Positions 8,393 through 17,544 of a DNA stretch of 64,000 nt are shown in pieces. This DNA is from Paenibacillus baekrokdamisoli (lineage in GTDB: Bacteria > Bacillota > Bacilli > Paenibacillales > Paenibacillaceae). Numbering within the stretch: the first letter of the stretch is position 1; each line of letters opens with the position of its first letter. The stretch is from the NCBI RefSeq assembly GCF_003945345.1, contig NZ_AP019308.1, forward strand, positions 6,452,001-6,516,000, written 5' to 3'. The position numbers and the translations under genes were made by a program. A model generated the notes under the pieces. That model saw only the letters and a list, made by a program, of their open reading frames with translations. It was not told the origin of the DNA and ran no database searches.

Positions 8393-8572
8393 GGACAAAT
8401 GCCTCCTTGGATCGCGAACCATGTCGTGGAAATTCAAGCCATGGCTGCGGTTGTGCCGGAAAGGCCTACTGACACTGTGAAGCGCTTGCTCGGCAGAGAG
8501 CCCCGCACGCTAGACGCCTTTCTGCATGAGTGTGTAGAAAGTTTCGGTAGAAGCGGTGTCCATCTGTTTTGA
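8393..8572 (+). pseudogene. C-terminal remnant of an NmrA-like NAD(P)-binding protein
   Basis: One frame reads PPWIANHVVEIQAMAAVVPE, later TDTVKRLLGREPRTLDAFLHE, then TGA. This resembles the tail of NmrA/SDR-type NAD(P)H-binding oxidoreductases. No Rossmann-fold N-terminus is present upstream (8172-8392 holds no gene I can support), so it is a decayed fragment. Confidence 0.5.
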
Positions 8573-8615
8573 AATTTGTGCCGTTGGACAGCAGGGTAGA
8601 ATGGAGAAGTACCAT

Positions 8616-8696
8616 AACCCTAACGGGGAACTAAAGTGTAGGAGCTTGCTAAACGGCAGCTCCTTTTCTTTGTTGAAGTAACGGGCAGGATATTTC
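8616..8696 (+). repeat. TAACGGG-bounded dispersed repeat, copy B
   Basis: Left flank CCCTAACGGGGAACTAAAGT, interior hairpin GGAGCTTGC-N4-GGCAGCTCC with a following T-rich run, right flank TTGAAGTAACGGGCAGGATA. It is nearly the same as copy A at 1954-2036. Confidence 0.75.
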
Positions 8697-8716
8697 AATG
8701 AAGGCATCCCATTTTT

Positions 8717-8750
8717 GCCCGATCGTGCAGTAGGGGGTGCCCTTTTGTAC
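8717..8750 (+). promoter_or_regulatory. Putative YdfI-type operator upstream of the two-component system
   Basis: Two direct 12-mers, GCCCGATCGTGC (8717-8728) and GCCCTTTTGTAC (8739-8750), start 22 bp apart. The consensus reported for B. subtilis YdfI is GCCCRAAYGTAC in tandem. The same arrangement precedes the exporter gene at 10866-10900. It suggests autoregulation of the kinase/regulator pair. Confidence 0.7.
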
Positions 8751-8974
8751 GATTTTTTTTAGTTGCCTCCGCTTTATGATGGAGATGTAACATGGTTAAA
8801 CGCCCCCAAAAGCGATTATATCGCAATGATAGCGATTGCGAACGCGGCTAGACGCATATCGCGAAATGGCAGGTCTTTGAAACGCGATTGGGATGGAAAA
8901 ATTGATTATGTCATAAAGTACGTCTTCTGATAAACTAATGAGTTATAATATGTACACTATAGAGGTGACCCTAC

Positions 8975-10201
8975 GTGAGCGACAAAAAATATTCGAAAAA
9001 CCAACCATATGATGATTTCCAATATGATACCTCAAATGTTCTGCTCGACTCTCGTCTACCGACTTTAATTTGGGTCATTTTGATTTATTTTTCTGTATTG
9101 ATCTCCCACATACCTATTTCCCCTAAATTAGTCGAATTTATTTTTTTTACAGGTCTTATTCTGATCCACATGTTGTTGCATTGGTATGCCAGTTCCATTG
9201 TCGATAAACGGCCTTTGCTCTATTTTATGACGCAAGGAATTATCGTTTGGGGCTGTGCGTTACTCATGTCAGACGATTATTCTGCCATATTTACAACTTT
9301 GACCACAGGATTGCTCGGGCAAAGTATTGGCGTATTTTTTCAACGTCGCAAGATGCTTTTGGTCGGTATAATTTATTACACTCTGTTTTCCGTTTCATTT
9401 GTATGGTTCGGGCCGTCCGAGGTTTTGGCATCATTTTTGCCATCGCTCATTGTAGTGATGGTTATCGTTATCTCCTATGCGAGCTTGTTCTATAAACAGG
9501 TTCGCGTTAAATTGCGGACCCAGTTGTTTTTGCGTGAATTGGAACGGGCGCACAGGAAAGTGGAGGAGCTAACTATCGCCAACGAACGTCAAAGGATGGC
9601 CCGTGATTTACATGATACTCTAGCACAAGGACTGGCAGGTCTCATCATGCAGCTTGATGCTGTGGATGCGCATTTAGAGAACGGCAATATGCATCGCGCT
9701 CATGAGATTGTTCAGCTGTCAAAGGCCCAAGCAAAGCGCACGCTTTCCGAGGCGAGAAGTGCCATTGACGACTTGCGCGCGAATTCCGCAGAGGTATTAG
9801 ACCTTTCTAAAGCCGTGCAGGATGAAGCTGAACGTTTTTCACATGCTACAGGAGTTCATATTTCCACACAATTATCGAATCCCCATTCGGTGTCGAAGTT
9901 AATCATCGAACATAGCTTACACATCATCCGAGAATGTTTAGCCAATACAGCAAAATATGCCATGGCGTCGAACGTAGAAATCTTAGTTGCAACACGAGAA
10001 GACGCAATTGAGCTTAAAATTACCGATGATGGCATAGGGTTCGCTACAAAGCTAATCGGGAAACAATCCGGTCGCTATGGTTTAATTGGTTTATATGAAC
10101 GAGCCAGAATTATTGGAGGAGATATCAAAATCGAAAGCGGAAAGAAGGGAACTCAAGTTTCCGTTCGGATTCCATTACAACAGGAGGACACCATCTTATG
10201 A
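8975..10201 (+). CDS. ydfH: YdfH-like sensor histidine kinase (NarL/LiaS class)
   Basis: A 408-residue membrane kinase. About five or six hydrophobic helices span roughly residues 28-172, then a dimerisation/HisKA_3 segment with ERQRMARDLHDTLAQGLAGL (phospho-accepting His213) and a C-terminal HATPase_c domain (HIIRECLANTAKYA, ITDDGIGF, GRYGLIGLYERA). The start is GTG 8975 behind AGAGGTGA. The stop overlaps the regulator start (ATGA), so the two are coupled. It is assigned to YdfH by architecture, by the coupled regulator, by the matching operators and by the adjacent MMPL exporter. Confidence 0.88.
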   Translation: MSDKKYSKNQPYDDFQYDTSNVLLDSRLPTLIWVILIYFSVLISHIPISPKLVEFIFFTGLILIHMLLHWYASSIVDKRPLLYFMTQGIIVWGCALLMSDDYSAIFTTLTTGLLGQSIGVFFQRRKMLLVGIIYYTLFSVSFVWFGPSEVLASFLPSLIVVMVIVISYASLFYKQVRVKLRTQLFLRELERAHRKVEELTIANERQRMARDLHDTLAQGLAGLIMQLDAVDAHLENGNMHRAHEIVQLSKAQAKRTLSEARSAIDDLRANSAEVLDLSKAVQDEAERFSHATGVHISTQLSNPHSVSKLIIEHSLHIIRECLANTAKYAMASNVEILVATREDAIELKITDDGIGFATKLIGKQSGRYGLIGLYERARIIGGDIKIESGKKGTQVSVRIPLQQEDTIL

Positions 10202-10845
10202 CAATTAAGATTCTTATAGTAGATGACCACCTTGTCGTTCGTGAGGGATTAAAACTGATCCTAGAAACCAATCAAAGGTACGAGGTTGTTGCAGAAGCAT
10301 CCAACGGTGTCGAAGCGCTCCGACTGGTGGAGGCATGCAAACCAGACATTATCCTATTGGATTTGAACATGCCTGAGATGGGTGGCTTAGATACCATGAC
10401 AGCGCTCAAAGCTAGAGGACTTGATATCCCGGTTATTATTTTGACTACCTATAACGAGGATGAAATGATGATCCGAGGACTCGCGTTAGGTGCCAAAGGG
10501 TATTTGCTCAAGGATACGGGAAGGGAAATGATATTTCGCTCAATTGATGCAGCGATGAGGGGCGAGACGTTGCTTCTTCCGGAGATCACCGAGAAAGTAT
10601 TCGGTAACAAGATGCCAGTACAGGTCAAAGAGTCTTCCTCGGAGAAGATAGCTCTTACAGACAAAGAATTGATGGTGGTTCAAGCGATTGCCCGCGGATC
10701 TCGAAGCAAAGAGATTGGCTTCGATATGGGAATCTCCGAACGGACAGTAAAGGCCCATTTAACCAATATTTACAATAAATTAGGAGTTGATTCGAGATCG
10801 CAGGCGGTCGCCGTCGCGGTGGAGCGTGGGATACTGCAATTGTAA
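10198..10845 (+). CDS. ydfI: YdfI-like NarL-family response regulator
   Basis: A 215-residue protein with a receiver domain (acidic DD at 9-10, phospho-acceptor Asp55 in ILLDLNMPEMGG, conserved Lys in KGYLLKD) and a LuxR-type HTH at about 150-210 (LTDKELMVVQAIARGSRSKE, SERTVKAHLTNIYNKLGV). It overlaps the kinase gene by 4 bp. The tandem 12-mers upstream of both the kinase and the exporter are its likely binding sites. Confidence 0.9.
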   Translation: MTIKILIVDDHLVVREGLKLILETNQRYEVVAEASNGVEALRLVEACKPDIILLDLNMPEMGGLDTMTALKARGLDIPVIILTTYNEDEMMIRGLALGAKGYLLKDTGREMIFRSIDAAMRGETLLLPEITEKVFGNKMPVQVKESSSEKIALTDKELMVVQAIARGSRSKEIGFDMGISERTVKAHLTNIYNKLGVDSRSQAVAVAVERGILQL

Positions 10846-10865
10846 TTGAAACCTTCACATCATTT

Positions 10866-10900
10866 GCCCGATCGTACATTAGGGGATTGCCCTTATGTAC
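10866..10900 (+). promoter_or_regulatory. Putative YdfI-type operator upstream of the MMPL exporter
   Basis: GCCCGATCGTAC (10866-10877) and GCCCTTATGTAC (10889-10900) start 23 bp apart. The first differs from the reported YdfI 12-mer GCCCRAAYGTAC at one position. The site and its flanks (AGGGG between repeats, GATTTTTT after) mirror the copy at 8717-8750. Confidence 0.75.
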
Positions 10901-10978
10901 GATTTTTTATTTTTCGCCTTCGTTTATGATGAATGCAAGATATCGAGAGTTTCACATTTAAAAAGGAGTGAGTATTTG

Positions 10979-13159
10979 ATGGCAGAGAAGCTTTACAAAC
11001 TTGGGAAATGGTGCGCAAACAATCGCTGGAAGGCCATTTTATCCTGGGTACTTATCTTGGGTTTAATCGTCACATTAGGATTGACATTTAACGGTGAGAA
11101 ATCGGATAAGATTTCCATACCTGGTACGGAGTCTCAACGAGCTATTGATTTGTTATCAAAAGAATTTCCGTCGGGAAATGGCGAAGTAGAGACTGGAAGC
11201 GTTCAAGTCGTTTTAAAAGCACCTGAAGGAAAAACACTTGAAGATGTAAAAATGAAAGAGGCTGTGAAATCGTTCTTCGATGCCTCCTTGAAAGATCAAG
11301 AAATCGCAGCAGCCATGGATCCCTATACGATGGGAACCTTGAGTCCGGATAAACGAATCGGATATGGCAGCTTAATCTACAAAGTTGCTGCAAAAGATGT
11401 TACTCAGGTTTCAAAAGACACTGTGTTGACTAATATGGATATCACCCAGAATGCAGGCATTCAGACGGAGTTAAGCGGAACCGTTCAAGTAACTGCAGCA
11501 AGCGGCGGCTCTAGCGCTGAATTAATCGGGATGGGGGTAGCGTTTTTAATCCTGGGCATCACATTCATGTCCATGCTTATGGCAGGGATTCCGATCCTAT
11601 CGTCTATTATTGGTATCGTGGCAGGAATGATGCTCGTCAATTTTGGATCAGGCTTTATTAGCATAACGGGGACAGCAACTGCACTTTCGATGATGTTAGG
11701 ACTTGCTGTAGGGATTGACTATGCACTGCTCATTCTTTCCAGAGCACGTCAGGAAGCAAGCAAACGATATGACACAACTGAAGCCATAGCTATTGCTACA
11801 GCTACTGCAGGAAGCGCGGTTATCTTTGCCGGTCTCACCGTTATCATTGCTCTTGTAGGCTTGACTGTAGTTAACATGCCGTTCCTTACCCAAATGGGGA
11901 TCGCCGCTGCAGTAACAGTCATTATGGCTATGAGTATCGCAGTTACCCTTGTCCCTGCACTTCTCTCCCTGATGGGTAAGCGAATCATTCCGAAAAGAAG
12001 AAAAGAAGTGGCAAAGCCACAACGTTCGAACGTATTTGGCTTTTGGGGAAGATTTGTTTCGCGATTCCCCGTGCCCGTAGCTTTGGTCTCTCTTATTTTG
12101 ATCGCCGCTATGTGTTATCCAGTTCTGCACATGAAAACAGGACTTCCCGATAACGGAACGAGATCGACGGAAACAACCGAGAGAAGAGCTTATGATCTAA
12201 TGGCTGAAGGATTTGGGGCAGGTATTAACGGCCCCATTACAGTCGTAGTGAAGACTTCCGATAGCGAAACAACAAAGAAGGTTGCTTCGATCGTTGGGGA
12301 TGACGTCAAAAAAATGGAGCGCGTTGTGAGCGTAACACCGCCCATCTCCAATCCTTCGGGTACGGTATCCATTCTGACTGTAATGCCAAGCGAAGGGCCA
12401 TCGTCAGATCAAACCATTGAACTCGTGAAATCGATAAGAGAATACAATGCGGATATCGAAGAAACCCACAATGCGGAAATCATGCTTACAGGAGCTACCG
12501 TTATGAATATTGATATAACGGATAGTCTAAATGACGCATTGCCTATATTCATCGCAACCATTGTAGGATTAGGTTTGATTATCCTTGCTATTGTGTTCCG
12601 TTCCATACTGGTTCCCATCAAGGCAATCGTTGGTTTCCTGTTTACGATTTTCTCTTCGCTTGGTGCCGTTGTGCTTGTGTTCCAAGACGGGTATCTGAAC
12701 GACTTGTTCGGTGTAACGAACGTAGGACCGATCTTGAATTTCCTGCCGATTCTACTCGTAGGGATCGTCTTTGGACTCGCTATGGATTACCAAGTTTTCT
12801 TGGTAACTCGGATGCGAGAGGACTATACGCATAGCGGTGATGCTAAGAAATCGGTTATTACCGGTATGGAACATAATGGGCTCGTCGTTTCGGTTGCGGC
12901 GCTTATCATGATTGCTGTATTTTGCAGCTTCATATTTACAGATGATTCCACAACTAAATCCTTAGGGCTCGCACTTACGGCCGGGGTACTAATTGATGCG
13001 TTTCTTGTTCGAATGACATTCGTCCCTGCAGTCATGTCTCTGATGGGAAAATCAGCGTGGTACATTCCAAAGTGGTTGGACCGCGTATTGCCGAAAGTGG
13101 ATATTGAGGGTGAAAGCATAGCCCCGAAAAGCAATCAGAGAGACGAGTTAGCTTCGTAA
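10979..13159 (+). CDS. ydfJ: MMPL/RND-superfamily exporter, YdfJ-like
   Basis: A transporter of about 726 residues with the MMPL layout: TM1 near residue 20-40, an extracellular loop, a block of TM helices, an internal repeat of the same layout, and a short tail. The proton-relay signatures are visible in both halves: GLAVGIDYALLILSRARQE and GIVFGLAMDYQVFLVTRMRE. ATG 10979 is chosen because AAAAAGGAGTGAG precedes it; the frame is open 28 codons further. In B. subtilis, ydfJ is the target of YdfHI, and the operator here fits that. It probably exports a hydrophobic compound; the substrate is unknown. Confidence 0.9.
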   Translation: MAEKLYKLGKWCANNRWKAILSWVLILGLIVTLGLTFNGEKSDKISIPGTESQRAIDLLSKEFPSGNGEVETGSVQVVLKAPEGKTLEDVKMKEAVKSFFDASLKDQEIAAAMDPYTMGTLSPDKRIGYGSLIYKVAAKDVTQVSKDTVLTNMDITQNAGIQTELSGTVQVTAASGGSSAELIGMGVAFLILGITFMSMLMAGIPILSSIIGIVAGMMLVNFGSGFISITGTATALSMMLGLAVGIDYALLILSRARQEASKRYDTTEAIAIATATAGSAVIFAGLTVIIALVGLTVVNMPFLTQMGIAAAVTVIMAMSIAVTLVPALLSLMGKRIIPKRRKEVAKPQRSNVFGFWGRFVSRFPVPVALVSLILIAAMCYPVLHMKTGLPDNGTRSTETTERRAYDLMAEGFGAGINGPITVVVKTSDSETTKKVASIVGDDVKKMERVVSVTPPISNPSGTVSILTVMPSEGPSSDQTIELVKSIREYNADIEETHNAEIMLTGATVMNIDITDSLNDALPIFIATIVGLGLIILAIVFRSILVPIKAIVGFLFTIFSSLGAVVLVFQDGYLNDLFGVTNVGPILNFLPILLVGIVFGLAMDYQVFLVTRMREDYTHSGDAKKSVITGMEHNGLVVSVAALIMIAVFCSFIFTDDSTTKSLGLALTAGVLIDAFLVRMTFVPAVMSLMGKSAWYIPKWLDRVLPKVDIEGESIAPKSNQRDELAS

Positions 13160-13240
13160 ATCAAGGTAAAAGCACAGCTAGGGTTAGGAAAATTGCTCGC
13201 AGGCCGATCGAAATACCCTAGAGAGAGGTATTCGTCTTAA

Positions 13241-13621
13241 CTAAGTGCATTTTACGCAATAATGTAAATCTAATACTAAACTTCCTGTGGCATTTGCTTC
13301 AGGTGTTACTCCTGTAAGACTTTCGATTGTAATGCTTCTCAAATCTTCAACGAAGATTGTTTCCGAACGACCAGCTGTAACAACGAAGGTTAATGTCGTG
13401 ACACCCGTGGTATAGTCAACATTAAAGACGGAAGAAGTACTGGTATTAACGACGGTAAATGAACCATTTACTACTAACCCCGTTTGATTAGTAAAGTAAT
13501 TAAGAGCAGTAACACTCGGAGTAGGTTGGGAAATGGGATTACATTGTTGAATATTGGTAAATTGCTTTGGCACATTATTACAAAAATTAAACACGGCAGA
13601 ACTTGATGAATTTCCACACAT
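13241..13621 (-). CDS. S-Ena-type endospore appendage protein (DUF3992-like)
   Basis: A 126-residue protein, Cys-rich at the N-terminus (MCGNSSSSAVFNFCNNVPKQF, QQCNP), then a Ser/Thr/Val-rich beta-sandwich-like body ending SLVLDLHYCVKCT. The short Cys-bearing N-terminal connector followed by a jelly-roll-like domain is the layout of S-Ena subunits, which form disulfide-linked pili on spores. It is divergent from a second Ena-like gene that shares the end motif G-S-hydrophobic-x-L-D-L-H-Y. No spore promoter could be assigned by eye. Confidence 0.65.
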   Translation of the reverse strand: MCGNSSSSAVFNFCNNVPKQFTNIQQCNPISQPTPSVTALNYFTNQTGLVVNGSFTVVNTSTSSVFNVDYTTGVTTLTFVVTAGRSETIFVEDLRSITIESLTGVTPEANATGSLVLDLHYCVKCT

Positions 13622-13773
13622 AGTATCACTACCTCTCTTCCTTATTCATGTATAGTATGTTGAGCTTGTATATTTTTAACTGGTGTAAGTCCCATTCTTC
13701 AAAAATTGGATGTTTGTTGGGGGTGCATTCAGCTCAATTCCTCATACAAAGTAATATGGGGGGAGATGGGTCT

Positions 13774-14226
13774 ATGAAAAAGAAGTGCAAACGAAAAAAA
13801 AACATAGAATGTAATCGTATCTGTCACTCCAAAAAGAGAAAACGGATTAAGAAATGCCCCCGGGATTCAAGGACAAGAAAAACATTAATAAAAAAGCTTA
13901 TCTGCATACACAGATGTGTTCCCATTAACCAAAAATGTGATGCCGCTACGACTCAAACGTATTTCTATGTTGCTTCGGATTCCAGTGAAAAAAATCCTTC
14001 GGGAACCGTCACAATAATAAACACTAGTAAATCCTGTACAATGCAAATTACAATAACCAAATCTTCCAGTGATCATGAAAGTGTTGATGTTGGTCCGAAT
14101 TCATCGTTTACCGCAATTGTTGCTAATCTACAATCCGTAAAGATCTTATGTAAGGGTCAATCCAATAATGATTTTGATTGTACTGGTTCTATGGAGTTGG
14201 ATCTCCATTACATTTTAATGTTCTAG
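13774..14226 (+). CDS. Second Ena-like spore protein with a basic, Cys-rich N-terminal extension
   Basis: About 150 residues. ATG 13774 is preferred because GGGGGGAGATGGG precedes it; the frame opens 42 codons upstream. Residues 1-65 are extremely Lys/Arg/Cys-rich (MKKKCKRKKNIECNRICHSK). The remainder is a beta-rich Ser/Thr domain (GTVTIINTSKSCTMQITITK) ending GSMELDLHY, the same ending as the divergent neighbour. It could be a variant Ena subunit or an anchor binding an anionic spore surface. The latter is inference. Confidence 0.5.
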   Translation: MKKKCKRKKNIECNRICHSKKRKRIKKCPRDSRTRKTLIKKLICIHRCVPINQKCDAATTQTYFYVASDSSEKNPSGTVTIINTSKSCTMQITITKSSSDHESVDVGPNSSFTAIVANLQSVKILCKGQSNNDFDCTGSMELDLHYILMF

Positions 14227-14347
14227 TTTTCTGCAGTTGGTGGTAGCTTCGGTCACATCAGCCTAAAACAAAGAGCAGGAGATGAATACAAGGAAAACTA
14301 AGGTCATAGCAATATGTGGGTCGTCCTCTGAGTCAACATGGACATAA

Positions 14348-14413
14348 GATATCCTTACGTCCTTTCATGGGGGTTATGGGAATGCCTCCTGCAGAACAAG
14401 GACTTCGGATATC
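14348..14413. repeat. Inverted repeat in an intergenic region
   Basis: GATATCCTTACGTCCTT (14348-14364) pairs, with a few mismatches, with AAGGACTTCGGATATC (14398-14413) around a 33-base loop. There is no T-run. It lies in the 14227-14655 gap, which has no gene I can support. Confidence 0.4.
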
Positions 14414-14429
14414 GATAGTACAATACCAT

Positions 14430-14456
14430 TAAGGGCTGCCGCATGGCAGCCCTTTG
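14430..14456 (+). terminator. Terminator hairpin
   Basis: AAGGGCTGCC-GCAT-GGCAGCCCTT forms a perfect 10-bp stem. A near-identical hairpin lies at 19676-19701. Confidence 0.65.
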
Positions 14457-14655
14457 CTCTGCTGTGCACATTTATGCGTAACAAAGTAGTAAAGAAAACC
14501 GGAATATGATTTCCTAATTATGGTAGTATAAAAAAGGAATATCACGGTAAGGAAAGGTCCGGTACGAGGAGAAACTGAACTAATTCTCAAACGCACGCTG
14601 AGAAAAGGTGATCCGCATGAAACCGTCTCTCATCAAGAACAGTGTTGTTTACTTC

Positions 14656-14688
14656 AAAAAAGGCTGCCTCTAGAAGACGAGGCAGCAC
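14656..14688 (-). terminator. Terminator of the rhamnosidase gene
   Basis: On the minus strand, GCTGCCTC-N8-GAGGCAGC is followed by CTTTTTTG, about 70 bp past the stop codon. Confidence 0.75.
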
Positions 14689-14755
14689 TAGAGCTGGAGA
14701 AACATTCTACTGTGACCAGGAAATGATCCTCCTGAACAAATAGTGATCTTATCTG

Positions 14756-17413
14756 TTACCCGTGAATAAGTGTAAAGTCATAGGAACCGGAGGCCAGCCC
14801 GATTTCGAATCCGGCATTTGTACGCTCGCAGCTTTGTACTCCGCTGACGCCAAGCTGGAACTTATTGTCCTCCCAGATGACTTTGTTCGTCTCCATGATT
14901 TGTACGCTTTCTACCGAACCTGGCATATCCACGATGAACTGAGCGTTCATAGAAACGGGAATGCAGATTGTGAAATGGAAACCGAGAGTATCTATTGTAC
15001 GCTCCCAACGCACACGGACATGGCCGCGTACGGTTGGCACCGATGCTTCTGCGAATGCGAGATCCTCCGGCATGTAGGGCTTGATTCGCACATCTGCGAA
15101 GCCGGGGGTAAGCGGCTGAATGCCGACAACATATTCTTGCAGCAGCCGCGCCGGATAGCCATTCCAAGCGTGGCAATGAGATTCGATATCATCCCATCCT
15201 TCCCACAAGGTTTTGGCTCCCTGATTAATTATATGCCCCCACCCCGGATACTCTTCGCGGTTAATAAGCCGATAGGCTGCTTCCTGTTGTCCATTCTCGA
15301 AAAGCATGCGCAGGAGCGGGAGCGACAACACCGTGTTACACTCCCATTGTTTGGCTGCCACATAAGCGATAGCTTCCTCGCGGTCGCCTTGAGGAACAAG
15401 GTCGACGAACAAAGCGATGGCGTTCACGCCCTGATGCGTCTGCTCGGAACCAAGGCAATCCCGGAAAAGCTTCAGCTCGGGATCGTACAACCTTTGGACG
15501 ATGCTTGTTTGCAGGTTGTCTGCGATCTGCGTGTAGTCCAATGACTCCTGACTAAGTCCGATAAGTGAGGCGATATCGGCGATGATTCGGATGGCCTGAA
15601 GCAGCTTGATATTTTGCACAGTTAGAAAGTTGGAACTATGATCAACCGAAGGATAAGGCCAGTCGCTAATATGCCATCCTTTATCGATGGGAACAAGGCC
15701 TACCTCAAGGTCGATAATGCTGATGTAATAGTCCACCATCCGTTTGGCGGACTCATAATGACGCGTAAGCAGCCGTTGATCGCCATAAATAAAATAGAGT
15801 TTCCTCAAAACCGTACAGTAGTGGAGATCCCATTCGGGTATTTGCAGATTAAACTCCGGGTTCTCATAATTGGATGGGAAAACGAACGGAAATGTCCCGT
15901 CTTCCAGCTGTGCGCTCGTGAAATCGCTGAGCAACTTCTCGAGCATATGGCGTGCATCGAAATTAAATAAAAGGAGTTCAGCCTGCAGGTCGGAATCCGC
16001 TAAATACTGAGCTTGTTCACGATGCGGGCAATCTACCAATTGACCGAGAGTATTGTTTTTTTGGGTTTGGATGCTAGCAGCATACAATTTGTTCAATAGC
16101 TCGCTTGAGCAAGAGAAAGTTCCTTCGCATGCGATATCGGTATGAGCAGAAGCAATAACCAAGTTGGTGCCTGGCACTATCTTTTCTGGATACCCGGTTA
16201 TCTCTATATAGCGGAATGCCTTATAGGATAAATCAGGCTGCCAAGTCTCCGTCTCAGCACCCCGCATTGTATATTGATCGTAATAATGCTCCGACGTCTC
16301 ATTGCAGACATTATGCTTCACATGCCCATCCGCATCCAGATCTTCGGAATAACGCATCCGTATGGTTACGCCAGGTATACCTTTAAACGTCAACCGAGGC
16401 CAACCTGAAACAATTTTGCCCGCATCGAATACTTGAGCGTAGCTGTCTCCACCTACTTCAAGAGGGATGATGAGCTCCTCAATCGCACCTTCAGGTATCT
16501 CTTGCCACTTCATCGGCCACTCTTCTTTAGCAATTTGCGCAACAGACGCTTTAGCTAGTTTCGTCCTATCGAACTCGACATGCATCCAGTCAGGGTCATA
16601 TTTACGCGCGTCAAAATCCTCGATTGCGGATATACAACGATTTTGTTGGTAAGGTGTTCCTACGCGATGCGGAATATCGATAAGGGAGTCCCACGTCGAA
16701 TCAGTGCTAAAGGTATCCCTTGAACCATCGGAGTAAAGCACCTCCAGCTGCGCACGGAACCCAGGCAATCCGTCCACATAGTTCTGTCCATTGCCACCGA
16801 GGTAGTGCGCAACAGCTGCAAGGCAGTTCATACCTGGTTGCAGAGCTGTAGTTATGTCGTAGGCGAGATAGTATTTTTGCTTCCAGGGATGGGTAGGGGC
16901 AGGAGAGCCGTATCCGCCTATTCGCTCACCGTTCAAGTACACCTGTGCCACATTATGAGCGGAAATGAATAGTTTAGCGTAAGTCACCGATAGCTTAATT
17001 GGGAATGATTTACGTAAATAAGCAAAGTCGTTTACCAGCACTTGCGGTGAGCTCCAAACCCACTCTGCCTGCCAGTCTTCCGGAAACAAGCCCGTATCCC
17101 AGTAGGCCGGTTCCGATGCTGCATAGTGACCGTCTGTACCCAATGCTGCGACTTGCCACCAGTAACGCGTATGTCCATCCAACGCTCGACCCGTATAATC
17201 AACAAATAAAGTACCACCTTCGACAAGCTCGCTTTCCCAAACGTCGGAGATACCTTCATGTAGCTGTTGTAAAGAGGTAGCCACCCGAATGAGGCAAGCC
17301 GGCAGATGAGCCGCCCTAGCTTCACTAGATAGCTGCCATGAGAAACGCAGAGAATAGTCATCTATGCCGAGCGGCTTAGTAAGACCGTTAACTTTCAGCG
17401 TATGGATTTGCAA
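14756..17413 (-). CDS. Alpha-L-rhamnosidase, GH78
   Basis: About 885 residues, the usual GH78 size. It releases terminal L-rhamnose from plant glycosides or polysaccharides. Domains run in the usual order: N-terminal beta-domains with W-W/Q-V repeats, a concanavalin-like domain, an (alpha/alpha)6 barrel with DCPHREQAQYLADSDLQAE and GAKTLWEGWDDIESHCHAW (the catalytic-site motifs), and a C-terminal beta-domain. No signal peptide is seen, so it is probably cytoplasmic. TTG 17413 (LQIHTLKVNG) has AAGGA upstream at good spacing; a longer in-frame extension to 17452 exists. It is divergent from an AraC regulator and likely under its control. Confidence 0.88.
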   Translation of the reverse strand: MQIHTLKVNGLTKPLGIDDYSLRFSWQLSSEARAAHLPACLIRVATSLQQLHEGISDVWESELVEGGTLFVDYTGRALDGHTRYWWQVAALGTDGHYAASEPAYWDTGLFPEDWQAEWVWSSPQVLVNDFAYLRKSFPIKLSVTYAKLFISAHNVAQVYLNGERIGGYGSPAPTHPWKQKYYLAYDITTALQPGMNCLAAVAHYLGGNGQNYVDGLPGFRAQLEVLYSDGSRDTFSTDSTWDSLIDIPHRVGTPYQQNRCISAIEDFDARKYDPDWMHVEFDRTKLAKASVAQIAKEEWPMKWQEIPEGAIEELIIPLEVGGDSYAQVFDAGKIVSGWPRLTFKGIPGVTIRMRYSEDLDADGHVKHNVCNETSEHYYDQYTMRGAETETWQPDLSYKAFRYIEITGYPEKIVPGTNLVIASAHTDIACEGTFSCSSELLNKLYAASIQTQKNNTLGQLVDCPHREQAQYLADSDLQAELLLFNFDARHMLEKLLSDFTSAQLEDGTFPFVFPSNYENPEFNLQIPEWDLHYCTVLRKLYFIYGDQRLLTRHYESAKRMVDYYISIIDLEVGLVPIDKGWHISDWPYPSVDHSSNFLTVQNIKLLQAIRIIADIASLIGLSQESLDYTQIADNLQTSIVQRLYDPELKLFRDCLGSEQTHQGVNAIALFVDLVPQGDREEAIAYVAAKQWECNTVLSLPLLRMLFENGQQEAAYRLINREEYPGWGHIINQGAKTLWEGWDDIESHCHAWNGYPARLLQEYVVGIQPLTPGFADVRIKPYMPEDLAFAEASVPTVRGHVRVRWERTIDTLGFHFTICIPVSMNAQFIVDMPGSVESVQIMETNKVIWEDNKFQLGVSGVQSCERTNAGFEIGLASGSYDFTLIHG

Positions 17414-17544
17414 GTGGAGCACTTCCTTTTCCCAAATAAAATAGGTCTTCAAAAGAAGCTTAATACGTTCTGACCATGTAAAAAAGTGGTGGATGAGCTA
17501 TATTTATAGGTAGATCGCATCCTTTTTGAAGGTGGGAATAGGCA

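Noticed and set aside
11696..12130. A 144-codon open frame on the minus strand
   Set aside because: Shadow of the MMPL exporter gene; composition dominated by Ser, Cys and Asn typical of antisense frames.
14617..14673. A short ORF MKPSLIKNSVVYFKKGCL behind AAAAGGTGATC
   Set aside because: It runs into the rhamnosidase terminator hairpin and has no detectable relatives I can name.
14762..15544. A 260-codon open frame on the + strand
   Set aside because: It lies entirely antisense to the well-supported alpha-L-rhamnosidase and has no recognisable domain or ribosome-binding site.
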